Shown: piece after piece, positions 32,116-38,415 of the stretch | How the letters are laid out: the number at the start of each line of letters is the position of its first letter | Numbering within the stretch: the stretch's first letter is position 1 | From: a virus | DNA: 40,301 nucleotides | IMG/VR virus record: IMGVR_UViG_3300045971_000321 | Coordinates: 1 to 40,301 of that record | Reading direction: 5' to 3' (one strand) | Notes under the pieces: model-generated | The model's input: only the letters and a program-made list of their open reading frames with translations | The model's database searches: none | Told to the model about the DNA's origin: nothing | Program-made: the position numbers and the translations under genes

Positions 32116-32642
32116 GGAGGATGTCCAGCTACACACGCAAACGCTTGCACAAGCCGGTGCATTTCAACGGCGCCGAGTGGCTGAATGCCATTGGCCGATG
32201 CCGCCAATACAGCGATGAGCCGGTCATCGGGTCATTTATACCTATTGGCACTACCCAGATATCAAACACCGTGCTGGCCGAAGCCCGTATGGCCTACCAG
32301 AGCATCAAGGATGGGCTTATCCAGCCGGACCAAACCGACTACTACGACATGCTCTCCCACGTGGTTGGTGTGGCGAAGATCCGCGCAATCACGATTGGTG
32401 GCGAAGACCCCGAAGTCAACTACCTGCTGCCGATGATCTCCCTGGCAGAAGATGCGTTACGGCGCATCCGTTCCAGATGGGAAAAGCTGCAGGTATGGGG
32501 CATGGACGGGCCGGCAATAGCCGAGCTAGCCGATGCGTTGGACATCTATCAGGAAATCCTGACCCAGAGCAGCCCGCAGCAGATGGCCGAAGCAACGGAT
32601 GCGCGGATTGCAATCTTGAACCGCATGCGGGAGGCATCATGA
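32112..32642 (+). CDS. Hypothetical accessory-region protein
   Basis: This 176-residue protein begins MRRMSSYTRKRLHKPVHFNG, with GAGGG 7 nt upstream of the ATG. The second half is strongly helical (ISLAEDALRRIRSRWEKLQV) and includes SQQQ-like polar stretches. The N-terminus resembles small phage proteins of unknown role that sit between ParB-like and integrase genes. The start overlaps the upstream stop by 4 nt. Confidence 0.7.
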   Translation: MRRMSSYTRKRLHKPVHFNGAEWLNAIGRCRQYSDEPVIGSFIPIGTTQISNTVLAEARMAYQSIKDGLIQPDQTDYYDMLSHVVGVAKIRAITIGGEDPEVNYLLPMISLAEDALRRIRSRWEKLQVWGMDGPAIAELADALDIYQEILTQSSPQQMAEATDARIAILNRMREAS

Positions 32643-32869
32643 ACGCCTCACCTCAAGAATCCTGCGATTGTTTAAACTACTGCGGTGACGATGACCGGGT
32701 TGAAGAAGGCCAGGTGAAACCCTGCGACAACATGCTGGCTAGGAGGGAGCGGGAGCGCGTTGTTACCCAGCAGCTGGCGACAATCACCGCACTGCGCCAG
32801 ATCTATGGTGCCACCAACGTGTTTGAGCTGATTGAAAAGATGCATGCAAAGCTGGAGGCATCGAAGTGA
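32639..32869 (+). CDS. Small hypothetical protein
   Basis: This 76-residue protein has an N-terminal Cys cluster (ESCDCLNYC) and an acidic stretch, followed by a helical basic part (MLARRERERVVTQQLATITA). It starts on an ATGA overlap. A metal-binding N-terminus is possible. No family is recognised. Confidence 0.6.
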   Translation: MNASPQESCDCLNYCGDDDRVEEGQVKPCDNMLARRERERVVTQQLATITALRQIYGATNVFELIEKMHAKLEASK

Positions 32870-33021
32870 CTTATCTATTTCACCGGCTGCATGAAGGTAA
32901 GCCGTTTTTCTACCCGGTTGAATGCTGGAACGATGCCGATGCATTGGTGCACGTCGAGTGCAATCCGGGAACTATCAAAGTCACAACTCCTGACGGTCGC
33001 GTTGTATGGAGCTTGTCATGA
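32866..33021 (+). CDS. Small hypothetical protein (51 residues)
   Basis: It starts at GTG 32866, overlapping the previous TGA, and ends at a TGA overlapping the next ATG. The product (MTYLFHRLHEGKPFFYPVEC...) is compact and aromatic-rich. The perfect head-to-tail coupling on both sides is the main support. Confidence 0.6.
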   Translation: MTYLFHRLHEGKPFFYPVECWNDADALVHVECNPGTIKVTTPDGRVVWSLS

Positions 33022-33257
33022 GCACCATCAAGATCAACGTCAAGGTGGTGGAACGCACGGATCTGGCGCTCCTGGTGTCCGATGGATGCAAAGAGGCTTG
33101 GGTGCCGCTCAGCCAGATCGAAGAGGTGATTGAGGAGCCCGGCCTGTTTGGCCCGGTGATCACCGCCATTGTTGTGCCCGAATGGTTGGCTGCCGACAAG
33201 GGTCTGCAGCAGCACCAGGATGACGACACGCTGGATATGTTCGGAGGTGCCGCATGA
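33018..33257 (+). CDS. Small hypothetical protein
   Basis: This 79-residue protein (MSTIKINVKVVERTDLALLV...) is probably a small beta-rich fold with an acidic tail ending DMFGGAA. It is coupled to both neighbours by ATGA overlaps. No family is recognised. Confidence 0.65.
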   Translation: MSTIKINVKVVERTDLALLVSDGCKEAWVPLSQIEEVIEEPGLFGPVITAIVVPEWLAADKGLQQHQDDDTLDMFGGAA

Positions 33258-33580
33258 CATTCCCCGCCGATCTGGCCAAGCTGTACGTTAAGAGTGCTGG
33301 CCAGCAATACATGCCGTCCAACGGCACCGAGGGTGAAGTTTTCTGGTCCGAATGGTGCTGTCAGTGCTCCAGGGATAGAGCGATGCGTGAGGGTGCGCCC
33401 ATTGAAGACTGCGATGACGATGAGCGTTGCGACATCCTTGGCGCATCTTTTCGTGGTGAAGCCAAAGAGTGGGTGTACGGCACTGATGGCCAGCCCATTT
33501 GCACTGCATTCCATGAGCCTGGCACGCCTGAGCCTTACCGCTGCCCAGCCACCGCTGACATGTTCGGAGGTGCGTCATGA
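33254..33580 (+). CDS. Cys-rich conserved phage protein
   Basis: This 108-residue acidic protein contains WCCQCSRDRAM, IEDCDDDERCDILG, QPICTAF and YRCPATADMFGG; the repeated cysteines suggest a metal-binding site. The WCCQC...RAMREGAPIEDC arrangement resembles a family of small proteobacterial phage proteins of unknown role. It ends with the motif DMFGGAS, and the gene before it ends with the similar DMFGGAA. It is coupled by 4-nt overlaps on both sides. Confidence 0.7.
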   Translation: MTFPADLAKLYVKSAGQQYMPSNGTEGEVFWSEWCCQCSRDRAMREGAPIEDCDDDERCDILGASFRGEAKEWVYGTDGQPICTAFHEPGTPEPYRCPATADMFGGAS

Positions 33581-33801
33581 GCAAAGTTGGCCAACTCAAA
33601 AAGCAGTGGGATTACGAACCCAATGTGCCCCGTTGCGTTGACTGCATCAGCTTTCGTGAGTCCTATATCCGGCTGACTGAAAACAGCAATACGAAACGCG
33701 TCAACCAACATTGCGACAAGGGCGGGTTCACTGTCAGCCGCAATGGCGTTTGCAAGCACTGGACGGATAAGACTGGTCACAAATTGGAGGTGCATCCATG
33801 A
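33577..33801 (+). CDS. Small Cys-rich protein, possible zinc ribbon
   Basis: This 74-residue protein has Cys at VPRCVDCISF, QHCDKGGF and GVCKHW, four cysteines plus nearby histidines that could bind one metal ion. The start overlaps the previous stop (ATGA). It is one of a chain of small accessory genes before int. Similar Cys-rich small phage proteins exist, but no function can be named. Confidence 0.65.
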   Translation: MSKVGQLKKQWDYEPNVPRCVDCISFRESYIRLTENSNTKRVNQHCDKGGFTVSRNGVCKHWTDKTGHKLEVHP

Positions 33802-34202
33802 GCACGCTCAAACGCGGCCTGACCCACCAGGAGGCCATGGATTACGTTGGCGTGAAGCGCCGCACCTTCGATGAAGTGTGGCGGCCGCAGTTGGTGGCCA
33901 TGCGCCAGGGCGCTTGCGTGATCTTCGATCGCATGGACATTGACCGCCTGTTTGACCGGTTCAAGCAGGAAGCGTCCGGCCAGCCAGAGGCGGCCAACGA
34001 ATCGACAAGCCAGGCCTTGGCGGCGCACAATGGCGGCCGGAACGAACGGCCCATCAAACCGAAAGGAGAAAAAATATGGGCCAAAACACACGGGGAATCT
34101 ATCCCGAAGACAACGGGCTCTGGCAGGTTGACAAGTGGAAACGGGGCACTCGATTTCGCCAGCGCGGCTTCGAGAGCTTTGACGAGGCGGAACGCTGGCT
34201 GA
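33798..34202 (+). CDS. Putative excisionase/helix-turn-helix DNA-binding protein
   Basis: This 134-residue protein has an N-terminal region (LTHQEAMDYVGVKRRTFDEV, then FDRMDIDRLFDRFKQ) that fits a MerR/excisionase-type winged helix: a first helix, a turn with a recognition helix, and a wing. The C-terminal 70 residues are low-complexity and overlap the integrase start. Its place directly before int suggests Xis, which bends att DNA and directs excision. ATGA overlap with the preceding gene. The C-terminal tail may be dispensable. Confidence 0.7.
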   Translation: MSTLKRGLTHQEAMDYVGVKRRTFDEVWRPQLVAMRQGACVIFDRMDIDRLFDRFKQEASGQPEAANESTSQALAAHNGGRNERPIKPKGEKIWAKTHGESIPKTTGSGRLTSGNGALDFASAASRALTRRNAG

Positions 34203-35254
34203 TCACTCAGCTGGCGGGCCAGCGGGAAGTACTGGTGCATGGGCAGCGTGCGACATACACGTTTGACCAGGCATCGGCCCACTACATCAGCTTGCACGAG
34301 CAAAAGGCCTCTCTTGAAACTGAGATCTTCATGCTGACAAGTGTCATGCCCTATATCGGCAAGCTCGACCTGCACCAGGTGCACGATGGTTCGCTCGCGC
34401 CCTTCCAGACCGCAAGGTTGGCAGAAGGACGTGCGCACAAGACCATCAATCTGGCGCTGGGTGTGGTGCGCCGCATTCTCAACCTGGCGGCCACAAGCTG
34501 GCGGGATGAGAGCGGGAAGACATGGTTAGAGCAGGCACCCAAGATCACACTGCTGCCCCTGGTTGGTCACCAGCGCGAACCGCGCCCGATCACATGGGGA
34601 GAGCAGCGCACCCTACTGCCCAAGCTGCCGGACCATCTGGCGCGCATGTCGCTGTTCACCCTGAACACTGGCGTGCGTGACGATGTGGTCTGCAGCCTGC
34701 GGTGGGAATGGGAGATCAAGGTGCCAGAGCTGGGCATATCGGTGTTCGAGGTGCCACGGGAGCACGTCAAAGGGCGCAAAAAATCGCGGGTGGTGATCTG
34801 CAATAGTGTGGCGCAGTCGGTAATTGAATCCGTGCGTGGCCAGCACAAGGACTTCGTCTTTGTCTACCGGCGCGAACGGGTGAAAAACACCGACCAGGCT
34901 CCGAAAATGCCCTATCGACCCATTGGAACCATGAACAACACCGCCTGGCAGACGGCACGCAAGGCGGCGGGCCTGGGCGATCTGCACGTGCATGACCTGC
35001 GCCACACCATTGGCATGCGTCTGCGCGAGGCGGGTGTGGCCGAGAGCACGATCTCCGACATCCTGTGGCACAGCACCAAGACGATGACCCAGCATTACAG
35101 CGTGGCTCAGATCGTGGAGCTGCACCAGGCGCTGGAGAAGGTGAAGGACGATGCTGGCCGGTGGAACAAGAGCCTGGCAACGCTCAAACGCGAGCAGGCG
35201 GGGGATTTCGGGGAGGCCACTCCCCCAAAAGTCCCCCAGGTGAAGGTAGCGTAG
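34076..35254 (+). CDS. int: Tyrosine-recombinase integrase
   Basis: This 392-residue protein catalyses site-specific integration and excision between attP and the host tRNA. The catalytic set is visible: R201 (NTGVRDDV), HDLRH at 306-310 (H306, R309), H332 (LWHSTKTM) and nucleophile Y341 (TQHYSVAQ). The N-terminal 60 residues look like an arm-binding domain, and 60-150 like the core-binding SAM-like domain. The start is supported by AAAGGAG 8 nt before the ATG. It overlaps the candidate xis by 127 nt in another frame. attP lies immediately downstream, as usual. It is full length. Confidence 0.95.
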   Translation: MGQNTRGIYPEDNGLWQVDKWKRGTRFRQRGFESFDEAERWLITQLAGQREVLVHGQRATYTFDQASAHYISLHEQKASLETEIFMLTSVMPYIGKLDLHQVHDGSLAPFQTARLAEGRAHKTINLALGVVRRILNLAATSWRDESGKTWLEQAPKITLLPLVGHQREPRPITWGEQRTLLPKLPDHLARMSLFTLNTGVRDDVVCSLRWEWEIKVPELGISVFEVPREHVKGRKKSRVVICNSVAQSVIESVRGQHKDFVFVYRRERVKNTDQAPKMPYRPIGTMNNTAWQTARKAAGLGDLHVHDLRHTIGMRLREAGVAESTISDILWHSTKTMTQHYSVAQIVELHQALEKVKDDAGRWNKSLATLKREQAGDFGEATPPKVPQVKVA

Positions 35255-35256
35255 AA

Positions 35257-35293
35257 AATGAAAAAGCCTCTGAAAACTTGCGTCTTCAGAGGC
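35257..35293. terminator. Rho-independent terminator between integrase and attP
   Basis: Perfect 9-bp arms gcctctgaa (35266-35274) and ttcagaggc (35285-35293) flank a 10-nt loop. On the minus strand the stem is followed by TTTTT and further T-rich sequence, making it a good terminator for transcription from the late operon into the integrase. On the plus strand there is no T-run, so it ends the integrase message only weakly, if at all. Confidence 0.7.
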
Positions 35294-35301
35294 GATGTCA
35301 T

Positions 35302-35346
35302 TGGTGCGGCTGGCAGGAATTGAACCCACGACCCCTTGGTTCGTAG
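35302..35346. other. Phage attachment site attP, 3' part of a tRNA-Arg(ACG)
   Basis: The minus strand reads as the anticodon loop CTACGAA, then the anticodon 3' strand, variable loop, T-arm (GTGGG TTCAATT CCTGC) and acceptor end ...GCCGCACCA. That is the 3' half of a tRNA with anticodon ACG and encoded CCA. No 5' half is present, so it is not a tRNA gene. It lies 48 bp after the integrase stop. Phages commonly integrate at tRNA 3' ends and restore the gene on insertion. The exact core boundaries need the host attB. Confidence 0.85.
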
Positions 35347-35469
35347 TTTTGTCCGCGCCGCTAAGTAGTTGATTTGTATAGCATTGGTGCCGTTCGTTCC
35401 AACTGATTGTGCACTGCATTGTGCTGATTTTTGAGGGCCAATCCCCCAAAATTCCCCCAGCACAAACGC

Positions 35470-35502
35470 AAAAAAGCCCCCCACCCACGAGGGATGGAGG
35501 GC
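35470..35502 (-). terminator. Rho-independent terminator ending the late operon
   Basis: On the minus strand an 11-bp GC-rich stem with G-T wobbles (arms 35491-35502 and 35476-35486) is followed by six T (35475-35470). It lies 40 nt after the last late gene. A second 7-bp hairpin (35508-35514 with 35523-35529) sits between the gene and this stem. Confidence 0.8.
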
Positions 35503-35541
35503 ATAAATGCCGTGAACCTTGGCACGGCAGGAGACAACTAG

Positions 35542-35835
35542 TTAGGCTTCAGCCGGCGTGAAGTCCACGTAGAACTTGTCGCCCACTTTGAATTTGTCCC
35601 AAAGGTCGGGGTTTGCAATGTTGATGCTCAGTTGGGCGCCTGGGGACCACTTGGCGTAAGTGTTGTCCTCATCGGAGCCGTCTGTAGGGTATTTGCAAGC
35701 GGCTACAGCATGCATATTGAGCGACTCCATAGTCTTGATCGGCTCTCCGGCTGGGTCATAGCGGCCGGATTCGTTCACGCGTTGAGTATGAACGTGAACA
35801 AAACCAACTTGAAATTTGGCGCGCATAGTGGTCAT
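35542..35835 (-). CDS. Conserved small phage protein, last gene of late operon
   Basis: This protein has 97 residues from the ATG at 35835, or 94 if the second ATG (35826) is used. Sequence such as MRAKFQVGFVHVHTQ and KYPTDGSDEDNTYAKWSPGA, ending KVGDKFYVDFTPAEA, looks like a compact beta-rich domain; similar short proteins are seen in other phages but I cannot name a function. A GAAAG element lies 5 nt before the first ATG. A roughly 100-bp gap separates it from the endolysin, and strong terminators follow it, so it may have its own promoter or mark the operon end. Confidence 0.65.
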   Translation of the reverse strand: MTTMRAKFQVGFVHVHTQRVNESGRYDPAGEPIKTMESLNMHAVAACKYPTDGSDEDNTYAKWSPGAQLSINIANPDLWDKFKVGDKFYVDFTPAEA

Positions 35836-35937
35836 AAGGTCTTTCAAAATCGTGTGTCACCCACTTAATCGCGGCGAGGTGACGAAACCGGAAACGAAAC
35901 ATTCAGCGGGTGATTTCCCGTTTGACGAAAGTCGATG

Positions 35938-36453
35938 TCAGATCTGCGCTACCTCAGCATGGCGCCGAATGGTCAGCCCCTTGAGTACACGGCCGCCGGC
36001 CTTGTCCCATTTCAGAACTTCACCAGGCACAGCCTCCCAATCGGCAGCATTTACCTTTTTTCGCAATGTGCTGGCGCGCAGGTTCCCGCTGCCGAGGTTG
36101 AATGTCCAATCGATGAGCGCAGCCACCCTGCCAGGCGATTCATGGATGACTGCGGGACACCACCTCAACACGGCTGGCAGGTAGACGGTCTTGACGTGCC
36201 AGAGCAGCAGGGCCTCGGCGCGTTCCCGCGTGATCAGCGGATCGTGTAGGGTGACACGGGTGCCGTCCTCGTAGTAGGTTGCCCCATAACCAATAGTCGG
36301 CACGCCAGCCGGGCAAAGGTATGGGACCAGAAACAGGCCCTCGAAGCGCCGGATCAGCGCCAGGGTGATGGTCAGCGCGTCCACGGCCAGTTCCACCAGA
36401 TCAGCCAGATTGCTAGCGGGCTCATTTTCCGCGCTTAAAGAGAGAACGGTCAC
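35938..36453 (-). CDS. Endolysin, GH24 lysozyme (T4/P22 type)
   Basis: This 171-residue muramidase cleaves the MurNAc-GlcNAc bond of peptidoglycan at the end of infection. The catalytic signature is clear: RRFEG with E38, eight residues, C47, five residues, T53 (VPTIGYG). This is the E-8-C-5-T arrangement in which Cys replaces the Asp of T4 lysozyme, as in several phage lysozymes. The C-terminal part (LIDWTFNLGSGNLRASTLRK) is the usual second lobe. The N-terminal 35 residues are not a convincing signal-anchor, so export through a holin lesion is expected. It overlaps the upstream membrane gene by 32 nt. Confidence 0.92.
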   Translation of the reverse strand: MTVLSLSAENEPASNLADLVELAVDALTITLALIRRFEGLFLVPYLCPAGVPTIGYGATYYEDGTRVTLHDPLITRERAEALLLWHVKTVYLPAVLRWCPAVIHESPGRVAALIDWTFNLGSGNLRASTLRKKVNAADWEAVPGEVLKWDKAGGRVLKGLTIRRHAEVAQI

Positions 36454-36889
36454 CCAGATATATCCCCAGGGCGCAGCCGGCCAGTGCCATAACGTTTTCG
36501 CTCAGGTGGGCGATGACGCCGATCTCACCAAGGGTCAGCATCACTACCGACCAAGTGGCAACCCCCGGGCGGATGATGGCGTTCCAACCATCGACCCAGG
36601 CCAGTCCAGTCTTGATCGCCGTGGCTTTGACTGCTTCCAGCCAACCCTCGGCCTCGATCTGGCCAACTACCGCTTCGGCCTGCACCTGGATGGTCTTGAC
36701 CCCAAGCTCTGCCTGGACGCGGATCGCTTCCTGGTTGCGTTGGTGCTGGGCCGCGTCAAGCTCTCCCTGCAGGCGCATACGCTCGACCTCCTGCTGGTGC
36801 GCCTGGCGCTTATCAAAAAAGCTGACGACCTCCCCGAAAATCATCCTGAAAACGTTACCGCCCAAAAAGCTCAACAGTGCAGTGATCAT
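36422..36889 (-). CDS. Membrane-associated phage protein, candidate holin
   Basis: This 155-residue protein has a hydrophobic N-terminus (MITALLSFLGGNVFRMIFGE), a central charged helical region (residues about 25-70, rich in Q, E and R), and two hydrophobic C-terminal segments (ATWSVVMLTLGEIGVIAHL and NVMALAGCALGIYLGD). Proteins of this design occur beside endolysins in many proteobacterial phages and are often annotated as putative holins. It overlaps the endolysin gene by 32 nt. Two rival holin candidates (this and 37674-37874) remain. Confidence 0.6.
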   Translation of the reverse strand: MITALLSFLGGNVFRMIFGEVVSFFDKRQAHQQEVERMRLQGELDAAQHQRNQEAIRVQAELGVKTIQVQAEAVVGQIEAEGWLEAVKATAIKTGLAWVDGWNAIIRPGVATWSVVMLTLGEIGVIAHLSENVMALAGCALGIYLGDRSLFKRGK

Positions 36890-36892
36890 GAT

Positions 36893-37108
36893 TTACCCTT
36901 CAATTTCTGCCCAGCTCGTGGGCTGTGTGTCATGGAAGTCGCCTTTGAAGCACCGGAACACGATGCCCACCGCCCTGGCCATGCCGCGCGCTTCCAGATC
37001 GCGGCCCTGACATAGGTACTGCTCATGCTTATTGACCAGCTCGTGCAAAGCGTGCACCTCGACAGGCAGGAACTCCGGCTGGTGAATGTCCAGATCTATG
37101 CGGCTCAT
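36893..37108 (-). CDS. Hypothetical protein in lysis cassette
   Basis: This 71-residue soluble acidic/polar protein (MSRIDLDIHQPEFLPVEVHA...) has no membrane segment and no recognised family. Its start abuts the previous stop (TGAATG), and the next start follows 3 nt after its stop, so it is part of the coupled lysis operon. The function is unknown. Confidence 0.6.
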   Translation of the reverse strand: MSRIDLDIHQPEFLPVEVHALHELVNKHEQYLCQGRDLEARGMARAVGIVFRCFKGDFHDTQPTSWAEIEG

Positions 37109-37444
37109 TCATTTCTGGCCGCGCTCAATAAGCCGGTCCAGCTTTGAGTCCAGTCGCGAGAATTGATCCTGCATCATCTTCAAGGCCTCTTTAAGGCTGT
37201 CAGCATTTTGGGTATCGCGTATATGCAGTGCAGCAATATCTTGAGTATTCAATGCAACCCGTTCTTTTAGGTCAGCAAAAAACCAGATCACGGATGCCGC
37301 TTGAACGATCAAGGCGAAGAAGAGTCCGATAGGCACTTTCTTATCAAGATGCCAGCCGCTTTGCTCTTGTTGCATTGGTTGAGTAAGCAGCGCGCGGCGT
37401 TCGCCTTCTCGCCTATCGGCTGATGAGGCTTGAAAATCAGTCAT
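37109..37444 (-). CDS. Single-span membrane protein with C-terminal coiled coil
   Basis: This 111-residue protein starts at MTDFQASSADRREGER (ATGA overlap with the previous gene). The polar N-terminus carries LDKKVPIGLFFALIV, then a membrane span of about 20 residues (to VIWFFADL), then an amphipathic helix with heptad character to the end (SLKEALKMMQDQFSRLDSKL). A span followed by a long coiled coil recalls inner-membrane spanin-like or holin-accessory proteins of phage lysis cassettes, but the topology alone does not decide. The stop codon directly abuts the next ATG. Confidence 0.65.
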   Translation of the reverse strand: MTDFQASSADRREGERRALLTQPMQQEQSGWHLDKKVPIGLFFALIVQAASVIWFFADLKERVALNTQDIAALHIRDTQNADSLKEALKMMQDQFSRLDSKLDRLIERGQK

Positions 37445-37677
37445 TGCATGTCCTGTGGTAGGTTGAATTTGGCCCGGGTATAGGCCCGCTGACAGTGGCC
37501 TGGTTGAAACCAGAAAAGCGCATCGATCAGCGGACGAAACTTGCCGTAAAAAAGGCCGTTTGTTTCTGCCCGCCATGCGGCGCTGCTAAAGCTCTCGAAC
37601 GGATAGGCAGCACCCAGCGTGCACAGACTGAACAGGAAGCAGTCGGCGATAAACAGGATGTTGACTATTCGGCTCAT
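37441..37677 (-). CDS. Small hypothetical membrane/secreted protein of lysis cassette
   Basis: This 78-residue protein starts MSRIVNILFIADCFLFSLCT, a hydrophobic N-terminus with Cys 13 and Cys 19 followed by a polar, aromatic-rich remainder (GKFRPLIDALFWFQPG). It could be an N-terminal membrane anchor or a signal sequence. It is coupled by ATGA overlaps to the genes on both sides. A spanin component is possible, but there is no clear lipobox at a usable distance and no typical Rz coiled coil. I do not recognise the family. Confidence 0.6.
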   Translation of the reverse strand: MSRIVNILFIADCFLFSLCTLGAAYPFESFSSAAWRAETNGLFYGKFRPLIDALFWFQPGHCQRAYTRAKFNLPQDMQ

Positions 37678-37874
37678 TTGTCAGCCAGTGCTGTGGTTGT
37701 GATTTCACGCAGCAGAACCATCAGGACCGGCCACAGCAGCACCGCATAGGTGCGGTAAGGCAATGGGATGTACTGACCGATAAAGTTGCTATTGGCTTCG
37801 ATGATGGCCAGCACCGCGCCCACCATCGCAACCCAATAGGTTTTGCTCTTGAGGCGTTGAATCAGAATTTCCAT
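37674..37874 (-). CDS. Putative holin (two-span membrane protein)
   Basis: This 66-residue protein starts at MEILIQRLKSKTYW. Two hydrophobic segments, roughly residues 14-32 (WVAMVGAVLAIIEAN region) and 43-57 (TYAVLLWPVLMVLL), are joined by a short polar loop, and charged residues lie at both ends. Size and topology suit a class II holin. It lies about 1.2 kb upstream of the endolysin among other small membrane genes. A longer frame upstream is out of character; this start overlaps the 29-residue peptide gene. It overlaps the next gene by 4 nt (ATGA). There is no family motif, so holin is inferred from size, topology and context. Confidence 0.55.
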   Translation of the reverse strand: MEILIQRLKSKTYWVAMVGAVLAIIEANSNFIGQYIPLPYRTYAVLLWPVLMVLLREITTTALADK

Positions 37875-37951
37875 GCTACGGCTCCAATCACTGCAAAAAA
37901 GATGGTGAGTAGGTAAATGAGGATTGCAATCCAAACGGTACGCCGGGTCAT
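37862..37951 (-). CDS. 29-residue single-pass membrane peptide in lysis cassette
   Basis: The ATG overlaps the upstream stop by one base (TGATG), giving MTRRTVWIAILIYLLTIFF and ten more residues ending in AWKF. Three N-terminal charged/polar residues are followed by about 22 hydrophobic ones, so it is a strong single membrane span with a basic cytoplasmic start. It overlaps the next membrane gene by 13 nt. Such tiny overlapping membrane ORFs near holin genes can be pinholins, antiholins or holin regulators. The coupling and composition make it credible despite its length. Confidence 0.55.
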   Translation of the reverse strand: MTRRTVWIAILIYLLTIFFAVIGAVAWKF

Positions 37952-38415
37952 CACAGTCCCAGTTTTGCTTTTTCGACGCGGCCCCACTGGCGCACGGCTT
38001 CAACGAATTCGCCAAAGACCGTCATCGCCTGCATTTCATCGCTGGCTGGGCTGTACAGGCCAACAGCAGCGCCCACACCAATGCGCGCGAAATACATTTC
38101 GTCGTCAATGGAATACGAGGCGCGGATCTGCTGAATCATCCGTTCGCCAATCAAGCGCACGTGCGGGCTTGCGGCCTTTATTTGCTCTTTGAGTACTGGG
38201 TCCAGCGGTGTGGCAAGCACTTCGATGCTGGCAGTAATGGCTGCTGGCTGGTTGGTGGGCAGCGTGTAGCCATCGAACAGCGCAACGATTGTGCGACCGT
38301 CAGGAAGCGTGGCCAGCTCTTGTCCCGCCTGCTCTCCGGGCTGTGGATCAGGAAGACGCAGCGCGTGGGTGGTAATGGAGTCGATAACTCGGCGGTAGGC
38401 GATCAAAGATGTCAT
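37951..38415 (-). CDS. Hypothetical phage protein downstream of the DGR RT
   Basis: This 154-residue protein starts with MTSLIAYRRVIDS. It is a mix of charged and hydrophobic stretches (SIDDEMYFARIGVGAAVGLY) with no signal peptide or clear membrane segment, and I do not recognise the family. It begins inside the RT gene (68-nt overlap) with its own GAAAG ribosome-binding element 9 nt before the ATG, like several structural genes here, so it is likely translated independently. The stop overlaps the ATG of the next tiny membrane ORF by one base. Its position between the DGR and the lysis genes is compatible with a virion-associated or lysis-linked role, but the sequence does not show which. Confidence 0.7.
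   Translation of the reverse strand: MTSLIAYRRVIDSITTHALRLPDPQPGEQAGQELATLPDGRTIVALFDGYTLPTNQPAAITASIEVLATPLDPVLKEQIKAASPHVRLIGERMIQQIRASYSIDDEMYFARIGVGAAVGLYSPASDEMQAMTVFGEFVEAVRQWGRVEKAKLGL

Noticed and set aside
35302-35346. tRNA gene
   Set aside because: Only the 3' half from the anticodon loop onward is present; there is no 5' acceptor or D-arm, so it is an attachment site rather than a gene.
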